Of a stretch of DNA of 64,000 nt, positions 7,367 through 15,852 are shown in pieces. The stretch is from contig NZ_JNKF01000018.1 in NCBI RefSeq assembly GCF_000702825.1, positions 29,122 through 93,121 on the forward strand, read 5' to 3'. Numbering within the stretch: position 1 is the stretch's first letter; the number at the start of each line of letters is the position of its first letter. This DNA is from Prevotella sp. P6B1 (GTDB taxonomy: Bacteria; Bacteroidota; Bacteroidia; Bacteroidales; Bacteroidaceae). Below the pieces are notes generated by a model, which saw only the letters and a list, made by a program, of their open reading frames with translations, did no database searches and was not told where the DNA came from. Both the position numbers and the translations under genes were made by a program.

Positions 7367-9055
7367 GTGAAAAAGTTATTAACTATCGTAGTTGGTTTGC
7401 TTTTGATGGTGGATATACCAGCAAAAGCTACTGACTTCGAAACAGCAACTGTAGCAGTTCAGAATATGGGGGTAGGCTGGAACCTCGGTAACACTCTTGA
7501 GGTCAACAGCCAGACTATAACTGATGTGACAAATGACAACTATTGGGGACAGCAGGATTTAAGTTCAGAAACCTGTTGGGGGCAATATGTCACTAAGCCG
7601 GAACTCTTAAAGATGTTGAAAGATGCCGGTTTTGGCGCAATCCGGGTGCCCGTTACATGGTATAACCATATGGATAAGGATGGGAATGTGGATGCTGCGT
7701 GGATGGCTCGTGTCAAAGAGGTGGTAGATTACGTCGTCAATCAGGGCATGTACTGCATTCTGAATGTTCACCACGATACAGGTGCTGATGGTGATAGGTT
7801 TAAGTCGTGGATAAAAGCCGATGCGGATAATTATACTGCTAACAAGTCTCGTTATGAGAAACTATGGACTCAGATTGCAGAGGAGTTCAAAGAGTATGAT
7901 CAGACACTCTTGTTCGAAGGCTATAATGAGATGTTGGATGCTAATAACAGTTGGAACTATGCCAAGACATCTACGGCCTATGATGCCATCAATAGTTATG
8001 CTGATAGCTTTGTGTCGGCTGTAAGAGCTACAGGTGGTAACAATGCCCAGCGTAATCTGGTTATAACCACCTATTGCGCAGCTAACGGTTATGGGTCATG
8101 GGATTCGCACCTTAAAGATCCTTTGACAAAGTTAAACAATCCCGAGAGTACAAGCAACCACATCATATTTGAGGTTCATGCCTATCCCAACATTGAGAGT
8201 GGTACTATTGCTTCGGTTAAGGCTGATGTTGATGGGATGATCAGTCTGTTGAAGGAAAAATTGGTTTCTAAAGGAGCCCCTGTTATTATTGGCGAGTGGG
8301 GAACGTCGAATGTCGATAAGACTGGCGAGACTGATTATGACGTACGTAGAGAGAAACTATTCGAGTTTGCAACATATTTTGTGCAGAAGTGTAAGGAGAA
8401 TAATATAGGAACATTCTATTGGATGGGACTCACTGATGGTTTGTCTCGATTCTTTCCTGCCTTCAGTCAGGCTGACTTGGCCAAGACGCTGCTCCAAGCC
8501 TATTATGGTAGTGAATATACTCCCTCTCTTCCAGAACGTAGTGATTTTGGTAGTATCTCGTGCACTGTCGATTTCAACCAGGCCTATTCTGAACTGTATT
8601 TATTTAAAGGCTCCATCACATCTAATGACTATATCCGACTTATGTTGGATTTAGACGAGGCGCCTGCCTCTGGACTGTTGCAGTTGAAAGTATATCATGG
8701 TAATGGTCAGACATCTTTGAAGACGATATCGTCTGCTACGACTACTTATTCAATAACAGCTGATTTAGGTACTGTGACTGCGATTACTTTGCAATGTTTG
8801 AAGTCGAGTGGTAGCGCAAGGATAAAGAGTGTGTTGTTGAAGAAAAAAACGGGTGCTACTGTGCCCAGTGATCCAAGCGTTTTCTGGGGCTGTACGATAA
8901 GTGATATAACAGTAGATTCAACCTCGGGGATAGTCAGTAATTTGGTGGATGAGAAGCAGAACAACGGTTTGTTGTATGATTTGAATGGCCGCCGGCTCTC
9001 TGCCCCAACCAAAGGTGTTTATATCCGTAACGGCAAGAAGTTCGTCAAGAAATAA
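7367..9055 (+). CDS. Secreted GH5 endoglucanase/mannanase-type enzyme
   Basis: A 562-residue protein starting at GTG, with Sec signal MKKLLTIVVGLLLMVDIPAKA. The GH5 barrel shows GFGAIRVPVTW, LNVHHD, LFEGYNEM with acid/base Glu188, HAYPN, and IIGEWGTSN with nucleophile Glu310. Residues about 385-500 look like a beta-sandwich, possibly a carbohydrate-binding module, not identified. The end LLYDLNGRRLSAPTKGVYIRN...KKFVKK is a type-IX-like sorting tail, close to that of the GH13 here. It converges on the mannanase operon, sharing the terminator below, so it probably attacks the same plant beta-glucan/mannan. Cellulase (GH5_4 or GH5_2 type) versus mannanase cannot be decided by eye. Confidence 0.92.
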   Translation: MKKLLTIVVGLLLMVDIPAKATDFETATVAVQNMGVGWNLGNTLEVNSQTITDVTNDNYWGQQDLSSETCWGQYVTKPELLKMLKDAGFGAIRVPVTWYNHMDKDGNVDAAWMARVKEVVDYVVNQGMYCILNVHHDTGADGDRFKSWIKADADNYTANKSRYEKLWTQIAEEFKEYDQTLLFEGYNEMLDANNSWNYAKTSTAYDAINSYADSFVSAVRATGGNNAQRNLVITTYCAANGYGSWDSHLKDPLTKLNNPESTSNHIIFEVHAYPNIESGTIASVKADVDGMISLLKEKLVSKGAPVIIGEWGTSNVDKTGETDYDVRREKLFEFATYFVQKCKENNIGTFYWMGLTDGLSRFFPAFSQADLAKTLLQAYYGSEYTPSLPERSDFGSISCTVDFNQAYSELYLFKGSITSNDYIRLMLDLDEAPASGLLQLKVYHGNGQTSLKTISSATTTYSITADLGTVTAITLQCLKSSGSARIKSVLLKKKTGATVPSDPSVFWGCTISDITVDSTSGIVSNLVDEKQNNGLLYDLNGRRLSAPTKGVYIRNGKKFVKK

Positions 9056-9057
9056 AG

Positions 9058-9089
9058 AAATCCCTCCTCTATCCAAAGAGGAGGGATTT
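9058..9089. terminator. Bidirectional terminator between GH5 and GH26
   Basis: AAATCCCTCCTCT (9058-9070) and AGAGGAGGGATTT (9077-9089) form a perfect 13-bp stem with a 6-nt loop between two convergent genes, with A/T-rich flanks on both sides. Confidence 0.85.
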
Positions 9090-9111
9090 AACTTTTAGAA
9101 CTTCAACCTTT

Positions 9112-10389
9112 TTAGTATTTTACCTGACTACGTGTGATAACGATATCGGCATTGGCTTTCTTCATGGCCGACTTCCACCAGTTGTCACTCACCATTGTGC
9201 GCGATGTGTTTCCGGCACTGCCATCATACCATACCATGAAGTGCCCCCACTTGGCACCGGCATTCCAGCATTCTACGATGTCGCCCTGAGGCTTACCTGT
9301 CTTATTACTGCTGTCCCAGCCACATTCGCCTAACACAACCATCTTATTGGGATATGTTGTCTGGATTTCGGTAAACTCCTGTGCATTCTGGGCTGCAGTA
9401 TAGCCATAAAGGTCGCGTGCCACCATGTCGCAATAACCATCACCGGGATACCAATTGGTGTCCTGATGATAGCTCTCGGCATTACCGTTGTAGTTCTGTG
9501 TAGTCCATATCCAGATGAGATTGTTCACTCCCTTCTGTTTGAAGTAATCGAACATGGCTATCCAGAGCTTCTTGAATGTGTCGGAGCCTTCGTTGCCCCA
9601 CCAGAACCAGGCTTTGGTCCAGTCGGCTTGCTGTTTGGCTGTAGAGTTACCAGCTGCCTCGTGAAAGGGACGCCAGGTGGCAGCGATACCAGCCTCCTGC
9701 AGTTTCAGCATGACTGCAATCACACGGTCCATCTGCGCGTAGAAATAATGATGCTCCCATGTGCCGTCAATCAACGCATTAGAAGCCTTAAAGGTTGTCT
9801 CACTTGGTGAGCACGTTACGCCACTACCATCTGTCCCCACTGTGGTAGTTTCGCTTTTGGGCACATTGAAGTGCCACATCAGCTGCACGATACCACCCTT
9901 TTCTGTCCACTCGGTTACTGGAGTGATGTCGCTATAGTTAATCCATCCGTTACCATCCGGTACTTGGATGTGGATAAAGTCGTAGCAGTTCATGGCCGGC
10001 CACTTGCCAGTAAGATTCTTCTTGATGTTATCTGCTATGGTGTGGTTCCATGCCACATCGGCCATCACGCTCGAGATAATGCTCTTGCCGTAGTTGTTAC
10101 GAAAATAGCGATACAGGCGCTTTGCTGCATCTGTTGTGCCTGCAACAGGGCTGAGGGCGATGTTGTCATTCTCTTCATCCACGGCGATGCTGTCTACCTG
10201 ATAAACCTGACCTGCGATGGTGAGTGTGCCATCGCTTTGCGAGTAAGTCATCGTACCTGCCTCTGAAGCCTTGATCTGCTTGGGTGTGCCTTCTGCATCA
10301 ATCACTGTGATGGTTTGGGCGGCAATATATAGTGTAAAGTGCATTGTGAGAAGCACTGTAATCAGTCTCTGTAGGGATGCTTTTATCAT
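9112..10389 (-). CDS. Secreted GH26 beta-mannanase
   Basis: A 425-residue protein with a hydrophobic N-terminal export segment ending YIAAQ. Residues about 26-72 form a small beta-rich adaptor (ITVIDAEGTPKQIKASEAG...) that resembles the small protein encoded just upstream. The GH26 domain starts near residue 85 and contains WRPFHEAAGN with acid/base Glu244 and VVLGECGWD with nucleophile Glu355, plus WFWWGNEG and LIWIWTTQ. It probably cleaves internal beta-1,4-mannosidic bonds. The start overlaps the upstream stop by 4 bases, so translation is coupled. Unlike GH5 and GH13 here it has no sorting tail. The two catalytic acids make the family call firm. Confidence 0.94.
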   Translation of the reverse strand: MIKASLQRLITVLLTMHFTLYIAAQTITVIDAEGTPKQIKASEAGTMTYSQSDGTLTIAGQVYQVDSIAVDEENDNIALSPVAGTTDAAKRLYRYFRNNYGKSIISSVMADVAWNHTIADNIKKNLTGKWPAMNCYDFIHIQVPDGNGWINYSDITPVTEWTEKGGIVQLMWHFNVPKSETTTVGTDGSGVTCSPSETTFKASNALIDGTWEHHYFYAQMDRVIAVMLKLQEAGIAATWRPFHEAAGNSTAKQQADWTKAWFWWGNEGSDTFKKLWIAMFDYFKQKGVNNLIWIWTTQNYNGNAESYHQDTNWYPGDGYCDMVARDLYGYTAAQNAQEFTEIQTTYPNKMVVLGECGWDSSNKTGKPQGDIVECWNAGAKWGHFMVWYDGSAGNTSRTMVSDNWWKSAMKKANADIVITRSQVKY

Positions 10390-10781
10390 TTTACTATCAC
10401 TTTTTGCGTTTCGTTTCCTTTCTTGATGATATAGATACCTTTGGGGAGTGTTGCGTTGGCTGGCAACTGCTCACCTTGAAGGTTATAGATGGCATCACTT
10501 TTTCCATTTGTTTCGCCAACTTGGATGGTACGGATGCCAGTGGTCTCATCGGTATTAGAGAAATTCATCGATGCAAGGTTGGTCAGTGCTATCGTTGCGG
10601 TCTCGTCGGTATATGCATTCTTAGCTGTCAGTTGCGTATCTGAAAAACTGATTGAGAGGCCGACTGCTGTCAGAGAGGTCTTTGTTCCATCTATGCCAAC
10701 AATCGTCAGATACTTATAATCCTCAGCCTGCACCGTTGCCATGCCCAGCAGTGTGATGAATAGTAGTAGAGTTTTCTTCAT
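10386..10781 (-). CDS. Small secreted protein with adaptor domain and type-IX-like tail
   Basis: A 131-residue protein with Sec signal MKKTLLLFITLLGMATVQA. The mature part starts YKYLTIVGIDGTKTSLTAVG and contains FSDTQLTAKNAYTDETATIALTNLASMNFS, a pattern also seen at the start of the mature GH26 enzyme. The C-terminus has AIYNLQGEQLP, then LPKGIYIIKKGNETQKVIVK, a short sorting-tail-like end. It has no catalytic motif. It overlaps the GH26 start (ATGA arrangement), so the two are made together; it may be an anchoring or accessory partner of the mannanase. Function is otherwise unknown. Confidence 0.8.
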   Translation of the reverse strand: MKKTLLLFITLLGMATVQAEDYKYLTIVGIDGTKTSLTAVGLSISFSDTQLTAKNAYTDETATIALTNLASMNFSNTDETTGIRTIQVGETNGKSDAIYNLQGEQLPANATLPKGIYIIKKGNETQKVIVK

Positions 10782-10818
10782 AATCTGTGTATTAAAATAT
10801 GTCCTTTAAAAATAAGGA

Positions 10819-10853
10819 AGAGAGGGTGTGAACAACATGTACACACCCTCTCT
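10819..10853 (-). terminator. Intra-operon hairpin upstream of the small protein and GH26
   Basis: AGAGAGGGTGTG (10819-10830) and CACACCCTCTCT (10842-10853) make a perfect 12-bp stem, followed on the minus strand by a T-rich stretch (TTATTTTTAAA). It would terminate or attenuate transcription after the surface-binding protein genes, giving less mannanase than SusCD. Confidence 0.75.
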
Positions 10854-10866
10854 GTATCAGAGTATA

Positions 10867-12678
10867 TTACTTGGCCGAAACCTTGGTGAGGATGAAGTTA
10901 TCTCCTGTGATAACCAAACCACCATTGGCAACAAGATCATCAATAACATTCTGGGGGAACTTCACCTCGAGTACACCCTCATCGGAATCGAGGTCATACT
11001 GTCCTTCGATAGGTGAAGGCAGTGCTCCCCAACTATCACCATGGCGCAGGCTGATGCAGGCCCATGAGCCGGCGGTAATCTTCTTGTACTTGAAACAGAG
11101 TGTACTACCACCAGCAATAGTGCTCCAATCATAGCCGCCCCATGCCAGATCCTGGTTTCCTCCCCAACCCGAGCATACGAACTCGTTAGCCCAGAGTGTG
11201 GTCTCTGCAACAGGAATGGTAACCTTCTGCAGATAGAAGTTATCACCAGTAATAACCAGACCGCCATTAGCAACAAGGTCGTCGATGACACCTTGTGTGA
11301 GCGTAACGGTTAATACACCTTCGTCGTCATTCAGGTCATACTGTCCAGGAATTGGATCGGGCAGAGCACCCCAGCTGTTGCCATGGCGCAGACTGATACA
11401 TCCCCATGAACCGGCAGTAACCTTATTGTAGTAGAACTTAAGCTGGGTACCAGCCTGAACGGTGCTCCAATCATATCCGCCCCAAGCCAGATCCTGATTA
11501 CCGCTCCAACCTGTGCATTCGAATCCATTAGCCCAGATAGTGGTCTCAGGAGCCTCGCTGTACATCATCACGCTCTGCTCGATGGTGATGAAGCTGTTCT
11601 GTACAATCACAATCTTACCATCGGTCATGCCCTCGGGCACAGTGAAGGTAATCATGGTGTTGGTGAGTGTATACTCATCATCAGCCAGAATACCATAACC
11701 CGGAAGGGTGATGCTCTCGATGCGATCAAAGTTATAACCTGTGATGGTAATCACATCATCCTCCTTGATGTCCTTGACCTTCGAGAAAGATGTAACTGTT
11801 ACTGTAGGTAATGTCAGTTCGTCAGTTGTGAGTGATGCACCTGAGTAGAGCACCAGTGTGACAGCACCCGACTTTGTCACAGCAGGAACAGTTGTCGTGA
11901 TGGTGTTATGGTCATCAGATACGGTAAACTCGCTGGTGACACCGCCTGGGAACATAATGCTCTCAACAGTGTGCAGGTTGGTTCCTGTAATCTTGATTTC
12001 CTGACCGAAATCAGGTGTCGTAGTACTGATGCCTGTATATGTGGCTGGCAGAATCTCCAATGCTGTGGGATACTCGTATTCCCAATTGGCACCATCGTTG
12101 AAGGTAATGACACCGCTCTCGGCTGCCAGAGGTACTCGGAAGCGGACTTCGCTACGAGAAACGTAGGTGAAGTTCTCGGCCTCAACAGGCGCACCAGTCA
12201 CACCATTGGTGAAGATGGCTTGATAGATGTTGTATACATAGTCGCCCTTCACCGTTACTTCGTCACCGGCATTCAATCCAGTTGTAGGAGATACGGATGT
12301 AATCTCAATAGGCTCCTCGAATGTGATAGGTGATATGGAGGTGGCAACAGTATCTGTGCCAACCAGCAGACGGATTTTACCAGGAACTGACTCGTCGGGT
12401 ACGTTCAAGTAGATATCCTTATTGTCTCCTTTGTTAAAGTTGGCCTTCGCAACAACTGCACCTTCGCCTGGGAATACCACGCTGGTTACATTATTCAGGT
12501 TGGTACCTGTGATACGAATCTCATGGGTGCGGAGGATTGGTGATGGACCAAAGGCCACGAGGTTAACCCCCGATTTGTTATATGGGTTTGTGTCCAGATT
12601 GTCCTCAGAGCACCCTGTCAGTGATAGCCCGAGGAGGGCTACCATCGACAATGTGAAATATCTATATATATTATTCAT
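10867..12678 (-). CDS. IPT/TIG-domain surface lipoprotein with a duplicated C-terminal domain
   Basis: A 603-residue lipoprotein (signal ending SLTGC, then SEDNLD). Three or four Ig-like IPT/TIG repeats fill about residues 35-375, each with the pattern ITGTNL-V-SI-FPG. Two copies of a 112-residue domain follow (about 379-491 and 492-603), sharing GNQDLAWGGYDWST, GSWGCISLRHG-SWGALP and VIDDLVANGGLVITGDNF. These Trp-rich repeats probably bind glycan, as the variable C-terminal domain of SGBP-type proteins does. It lies 13 bp after another IPT/TIG lipoprotein in the susCD operon, so its likely role is substrate capture outside the cell. I do not recognise the duplicated domain as a named CBM. 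Confidence 0.87.
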   Translation of the reverse strand: MNNIYRYFTLSMVALLGLSLTGCSEDNLDTNPYNKSGVNLVAFGPSPILRTHEIRITGTNLNNVTSVVFPGEGAVVAKANFNKGDNKDIYLNVPDESVPGKIRLLVGTDTVATSISPITFEEPIEITSVSPTTGLNAGDEVTVKGDYVYNIYQAIFTNGVTGAPVEAENFTYVSRSEVRFRVPLAAESGVITFNDGANWEYEYPTALEILPATYTGISTTTPDFGQEIKITGTNLHTVESIMFPGGVTSEFTVSDDHNTITTTVPAVTKSGAVTLVLYSGASLTTDELTLPTVTVTSFSKVKDIKEDDVITITGYNFDRIESITLPGYGILADDEYTLTNTMITFTVPEGMTDGKIVIVQNSFITIEQSVMMYSEAPETTIWANGFECTGWSGNQDLAWGGYDWSTVQAGTQLKFYYNKVTAGSWGCISLRHGNSWGALPDPIPGQYDLNDDEGVLTVTLTQGVIDDLVANGGLVITGDNFYLQKVTIPVAETTLWANEFVCSGWGGNQDLAWGGYDWSTIAGGSTLCFKYKKITAGSWACISLRHGDSWGALPSPIEGQYDLDSDEGVLEVKFPQNVIDDLVANGGLVITGDNFILTKVSAK

Positions 12679-12691
12679 AATACTCTAATAA

Positions 12692-14071
12692 TTATTTGTT
12701 AGGAACTATACGGATGTTATCAATCTTGATAAGCGGGGTGCATGCTACACCAGTAGGCAGCACACTCTTATTGTTATAGCCACCCCTCACTACGAACATA
12801 TTGAAGTTTGCAAAGTCAGCTTCGGTCATGTAGGTGCTGTTCATCTTATTACCATCCCAGTCATAGATAAAGTCAGAGATGGGGATTGTAACAGTAATCC
12901 ACTTTCCTCCGGTATGGAAGAGCAGGTCGTCTTTGTCCTTCCATGGCATATAGAGTGCGCGACTCAGCTTGCCCTGCTCGTGGAAGAAGTTGTTGTTGGC
13001 GCCAGCACAAGTATGTCCGTAGATATCAGGACCGGCAGGCAGTGATACCTGCTCAACAGAACCGAAGTAAATCTGTATTGGAGCTGCTGACCATGCGTTG
13101 GACTCAGGAATGTTCAGCTCGAACTTCAAACTCTTGTTGGCAAAGTCGGTAAAGTCGGCCACATCGAAGATACGTGGATGCTGTGAATAAGCCTGTGGCT
13201 CTTCCCAATCACCGCACCAGTATTCGAAGGAGAAGTTACTATCGTCCCAACCACCATCATCAGCCATGGCAGCACCGCCCAGTACGAGATAGTTGCCCTT
13301 CAGTGAGGTTTCGTCGTTGAGAATGTCGCGGTTGTGCCATCCGTTGTTGCTCAGTACAGTACCTGTGCTACATGGTGTATCGAAGTCGAACAGCATACCG
13401 CGAGTGTCCTTATACTTGAATCCGCCAGCAGTTGTACCATAGATAGATGTTACGCTGATTTTCTCCTCTGGAGCGTCTGCAGGCATGGTGAAGACAATCT
13501 TGGTCTTGCTGATGCTCTTTATGGCAGAACGGGCAAGGGTGTATTTATCGCCAAAGTTCACCGTTACAGGGGAGTCGGGATAGTCCAGGAAGTAGTCACC
13601 TATGATGGTTACCTCTTCACCAGCCTCAGCCCATTCGTTTGACATGGAAGATACTACTGGCGCAGGGATAATCACGTGGAAGTCGTAGGTTACGGTATCT
13701 TTATCCCTTGTAGCAAAGTAGATCTTATCTGTCACTGTATTAGGAATCTCGTTAGGCACAGTCACAATCAGTGTGTTGTCTGTCATATAACTGGTGTTCA
13801 GTACAGCTTGCTGGTCGTTGAAAAGCAGACCTGTGACACTACGCAGGTTCTCACCGACGATACAGATGGTTGACTGCATTGAAGCGGCACTTATGATAGA
13901 GTCCTTGGCACTGACGCTAACGGGGCGGATGAAGCTGATACTGGGCTTACCCCCCTGAATCTTGTAGGCATCAGGCTCGTCCTTGCATGAAGTGGCGGCC
14001 AAAGCGGTAAAGGCTACCAAAGCAAGACTCAGACCTTTGAATATTTTCTTTGTTTTCATTGTTAGTCTCAT
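12692..14071 (-). CDS. IPT/TIG-type surface glycan-binding lipoprotein (SGBP-B-like)
   Basis: 459 residues from the first ATG, or 455 from a second ATG at 14059 (MKTKKIFKGLSLALVAF), which gives a cleaner lipoprotein signal ending AATSC followed by KDEPDAY. Two or three IPT/TIG domains follow (ICIVGENLRSVTGLLFND; VTIIGDYFLDYP-VTVNFG). The C-terminal half (about 225-455) starts GMLFDFDTPCSTGTVLSNNGWHN, has FSFEYWCGDWEEPQAYSQHP, and ends FNMFVVRGGYNNKSV...PLIKIDNIRIVPNK, the pattern of the glycan-binding domain of SGBP-B proteins. It comes right after SusD in the operon. Glycan is inferred as beta-mannan or mixed beta-glucan from GH26 and GH5. Confidence 0.9.
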   Translation of the reverse strand: MRLTMKTKKIFKGLSLALVAFTALAATSCKDEPDAYKIQGGKPSISFIRPVSVSAKDSIISAASMQSTICIVGENLRSVTGLLFNDQQAVLNTSYMTDNTLIVTVPNEIPNTVTDKIYFATRDKDTVTYDFHVIIPAPVVSSMSNEWAEAGEEVTIIGDYFLDYPDSPVTVNFGDKYTLARSAIKSISKTKIVFTMPADAPEEKISVTSIYGTTAGGFKYKDTRGMLFDFDTPCSTGTVLSNNGWHNRDILNDETSLKGNYLVLGGAAMADDGGWDDSNFSFEYWCGDWEEPQAYSQHPRIFDVADFTDFANKSLKFELNIPESNAWSAAPIQIYFGSVEQVSLPAGPDIYGHTCAGANNNFFHEQGKLSRALYMPWKDKDDLLFHTGGKWITVTIPISDFIYDWDGNKMNSTYMTEADFANFNMFVVRGGYNNKSVLPTGVACTPLIKIDNIRIVPNK

Positions 14072-14078
14072 TTATAGA

Positions 14079-15818
14079 TTAATATGTATATTCTGTTCTC
14101 ACATCTACATGGATAGCCTCTGCATTGCTGCCAAGGTTCGGGTTCAAGGCTACATCCTCTGTAGGATAGGGAAGATTGAAGCTGTTGGCTGTTACATTGG
14201 GAATCGGTGTCGACTCATCATACGATATTTCTGTTGGATCCCATGTTGCACCATCACTTTCGAAGTATTTCTTATACACCTCGCTACAATTAAAAATGGC
14301 ATTGCGGCGCTGGCTGGAAAGTTCGGCGATACAAGCATTTACATCGTAGTATGAACGGCGCACGAAGTCGTACCAGCGATCCCCCTCGCCTGCAAGTTCC
14401 AAACGGCGCTCCTTCCAAACATCATCAAAGCTGAGCTGTGTCTTGTCTACAGATGATGGTACCGAACGGCTACGAACAGCATTATAGGCAGCAAGAGCGG
14501 TGGCGCTGGTGGTCTTACCCTGCAGTACTTCTGCTTCGGCATGTACCAGATAAACATCAGCAAGGCGAAGAATGTGAGTGGCTAGGGCGTATGCCATTCG
14601 GGCAGCAGAAATACCACATTCTGCTTCATGATCGGCATTGTCACCATAAGCATGCTTTACGTTCTGGACACCGCATGGACCCTGGAAGCTGCTGGTGGCA
14701 GCAGGATTGTATTCCTTATCGAAATAGAACTTCAGAACATCAAATCCTTTCTTACCATTGCCCAGGTCCTTGTCACGCCAGAAGTAGTCATAAACATCGC
14801 CAGGCCCCATCATGGTTGCCTTACGGCGAGCATCTACGTCAAGACGGTTCTTGGGATTCTCGGTTACATCGTAGCCGAAAGCATCCTGCAGGTCGGCAGA
14901 TGGGCCACCCCAGCCGCCCCAACAGTCACCAAACTCGTCGAAGCCTTCAGGCATCAAGTCGCTTTGCAGGGTGTTCTGACTGGTCCACTTAGAACCTACA
15001 GTCCAGCGCCATGCAAATAGACTCTCGTCGCTTGCATTATTTGAGCCACGGAAAATGTCAGAATAGTTCTCCAACAGTTTGCGACCAGAGTTGTTAATCA
15101 CATCGAGCGAAGCGGTAGAGGCTTTTTGCAACAGGCTGTTGTCGAGTGAGCCAGAAACGCCTGCAGCTGTCAGGGCAACCTTTGCATACAGACCTTCTGC
15201 ACAGTAGTAGTCAATACGACCTGTAGTACTCTTGGTCTTAGGCAACAGTTCCATTGCCTTTTCAAGGGTCATCATGATGTATTCGTAAACATCTGCTTTC
15301 TGTACCTTGTGCAGTGAATTGTAGTCACCGGCAGCAAGGTTCACAGAGTTATCGTGTACGATGGGAACATCGCCAAATGAACGTACAAGGAAGAAGTAGG
15401 CCATAGCCTTCCATGCCAGACATTCACCCATGCACTGGTTCTTTACACTCTCAGAGGCAGAAGCCCCCTTGATAGAGTTGTAGACAGTATTACAGTGTCC
15501 TATCTCTGCCCAGAGAGAGTATGACATGTTTACCAAGTCCTGATCGGTACCATTTACCGAGAAGTTCATATAAGGAGAACTGCCCCAATACATGTTACCC
15601 GACATGACTTCACCGATCTTGATGAAACCGCGCTGGAAGTCATACCATGGAGAGTTGTACAGGTAGTTTACACCCGCTATACATGAGTTGTCGTCGGTGT
15701 AGTAGTTCTCTGTGTTGTAGTTGTCTTCCACAGGCCTGTCCAGGAAGTCGTCACAAGAGGTCATGCTCACTCCCAAAAGCATGGCTGCTGCTACATATTT
15801 TAAATTCTTGATATTCAT
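14079..15818 (-). CDS. SusD/RagB-like lipoprotein (mannan-type locus)
   Basis: A 579-residue protein with lipoprotein signal ending SMTSC and acidic DDFLD directly after the Cys. SusD features include the N-terminal ENYYTDDNSCIAGVNYLYNSPW, ECLAWKAMAYFFLVRSFGDVP, and the RagB part LRLADVYLVHAEAEVLQGK, VWKERRLELAGEGDRWYDFVRR, with PYPTEDVALNPNLG near the end. It lies 34 bp downstream of its SusC partner and is followed by two SGBP genes, the usual order for a glycan-import complex. It should act as the lid of the SusC barrel. Confidence 0.96.
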   Translation of the reverse strand: MNIKNLKYVAAAMLLGVSMTSCDDFLDRPVEDNYNTENYYTDDNSCIAGVNYLYNSPWYDFQRGFIKIGEVMSGNMYWGSSPYMNFSVNGTDQDLVNMSYSLWAEIGHCNTVYNSIKGASASESVKNQCMGECLAWKAMAYFFLVRSFGDVPIVHDNSVNLAAGDYNSLHKVQKADVYEYIMMTLEKAMELLPKTKSTTGRIDYYCAEGLYAKVALTAAGVSGSLDNSLLQKASTASLDVINNSGRKLLENYSDIFRGSNNASDESLFAWRWTVGSKWTSQNTLQSDLMPEGFDEFGDCWGGWGGPSADLQDAFGYDVTENPKNRLDVDARRKATMMGPGDVYDYFWRDKDLGNGKKGFDVLKFYFDKEYNPAATSSFQGPCGVQNVKHAYGDNADHEAECGISAARMAYALATHILRLADVYLVHAEAEVLQGKTTSATALAAYNAVRSRSVPSSVDKTQLSFDDVWKERRLELAGEGDRWYDFVRRSYYDVNACIAELSSQRRNAIFNCSEVYKKYFESDGATWDPTEISYDESTPIPNVTANSFNLPYPTEDVALNPNLGSNAEAIHVDVRTEYTY

Positions 15819-15852
15819 AATCTTTTGTTTTTACTATTTTACCTAATACCCT

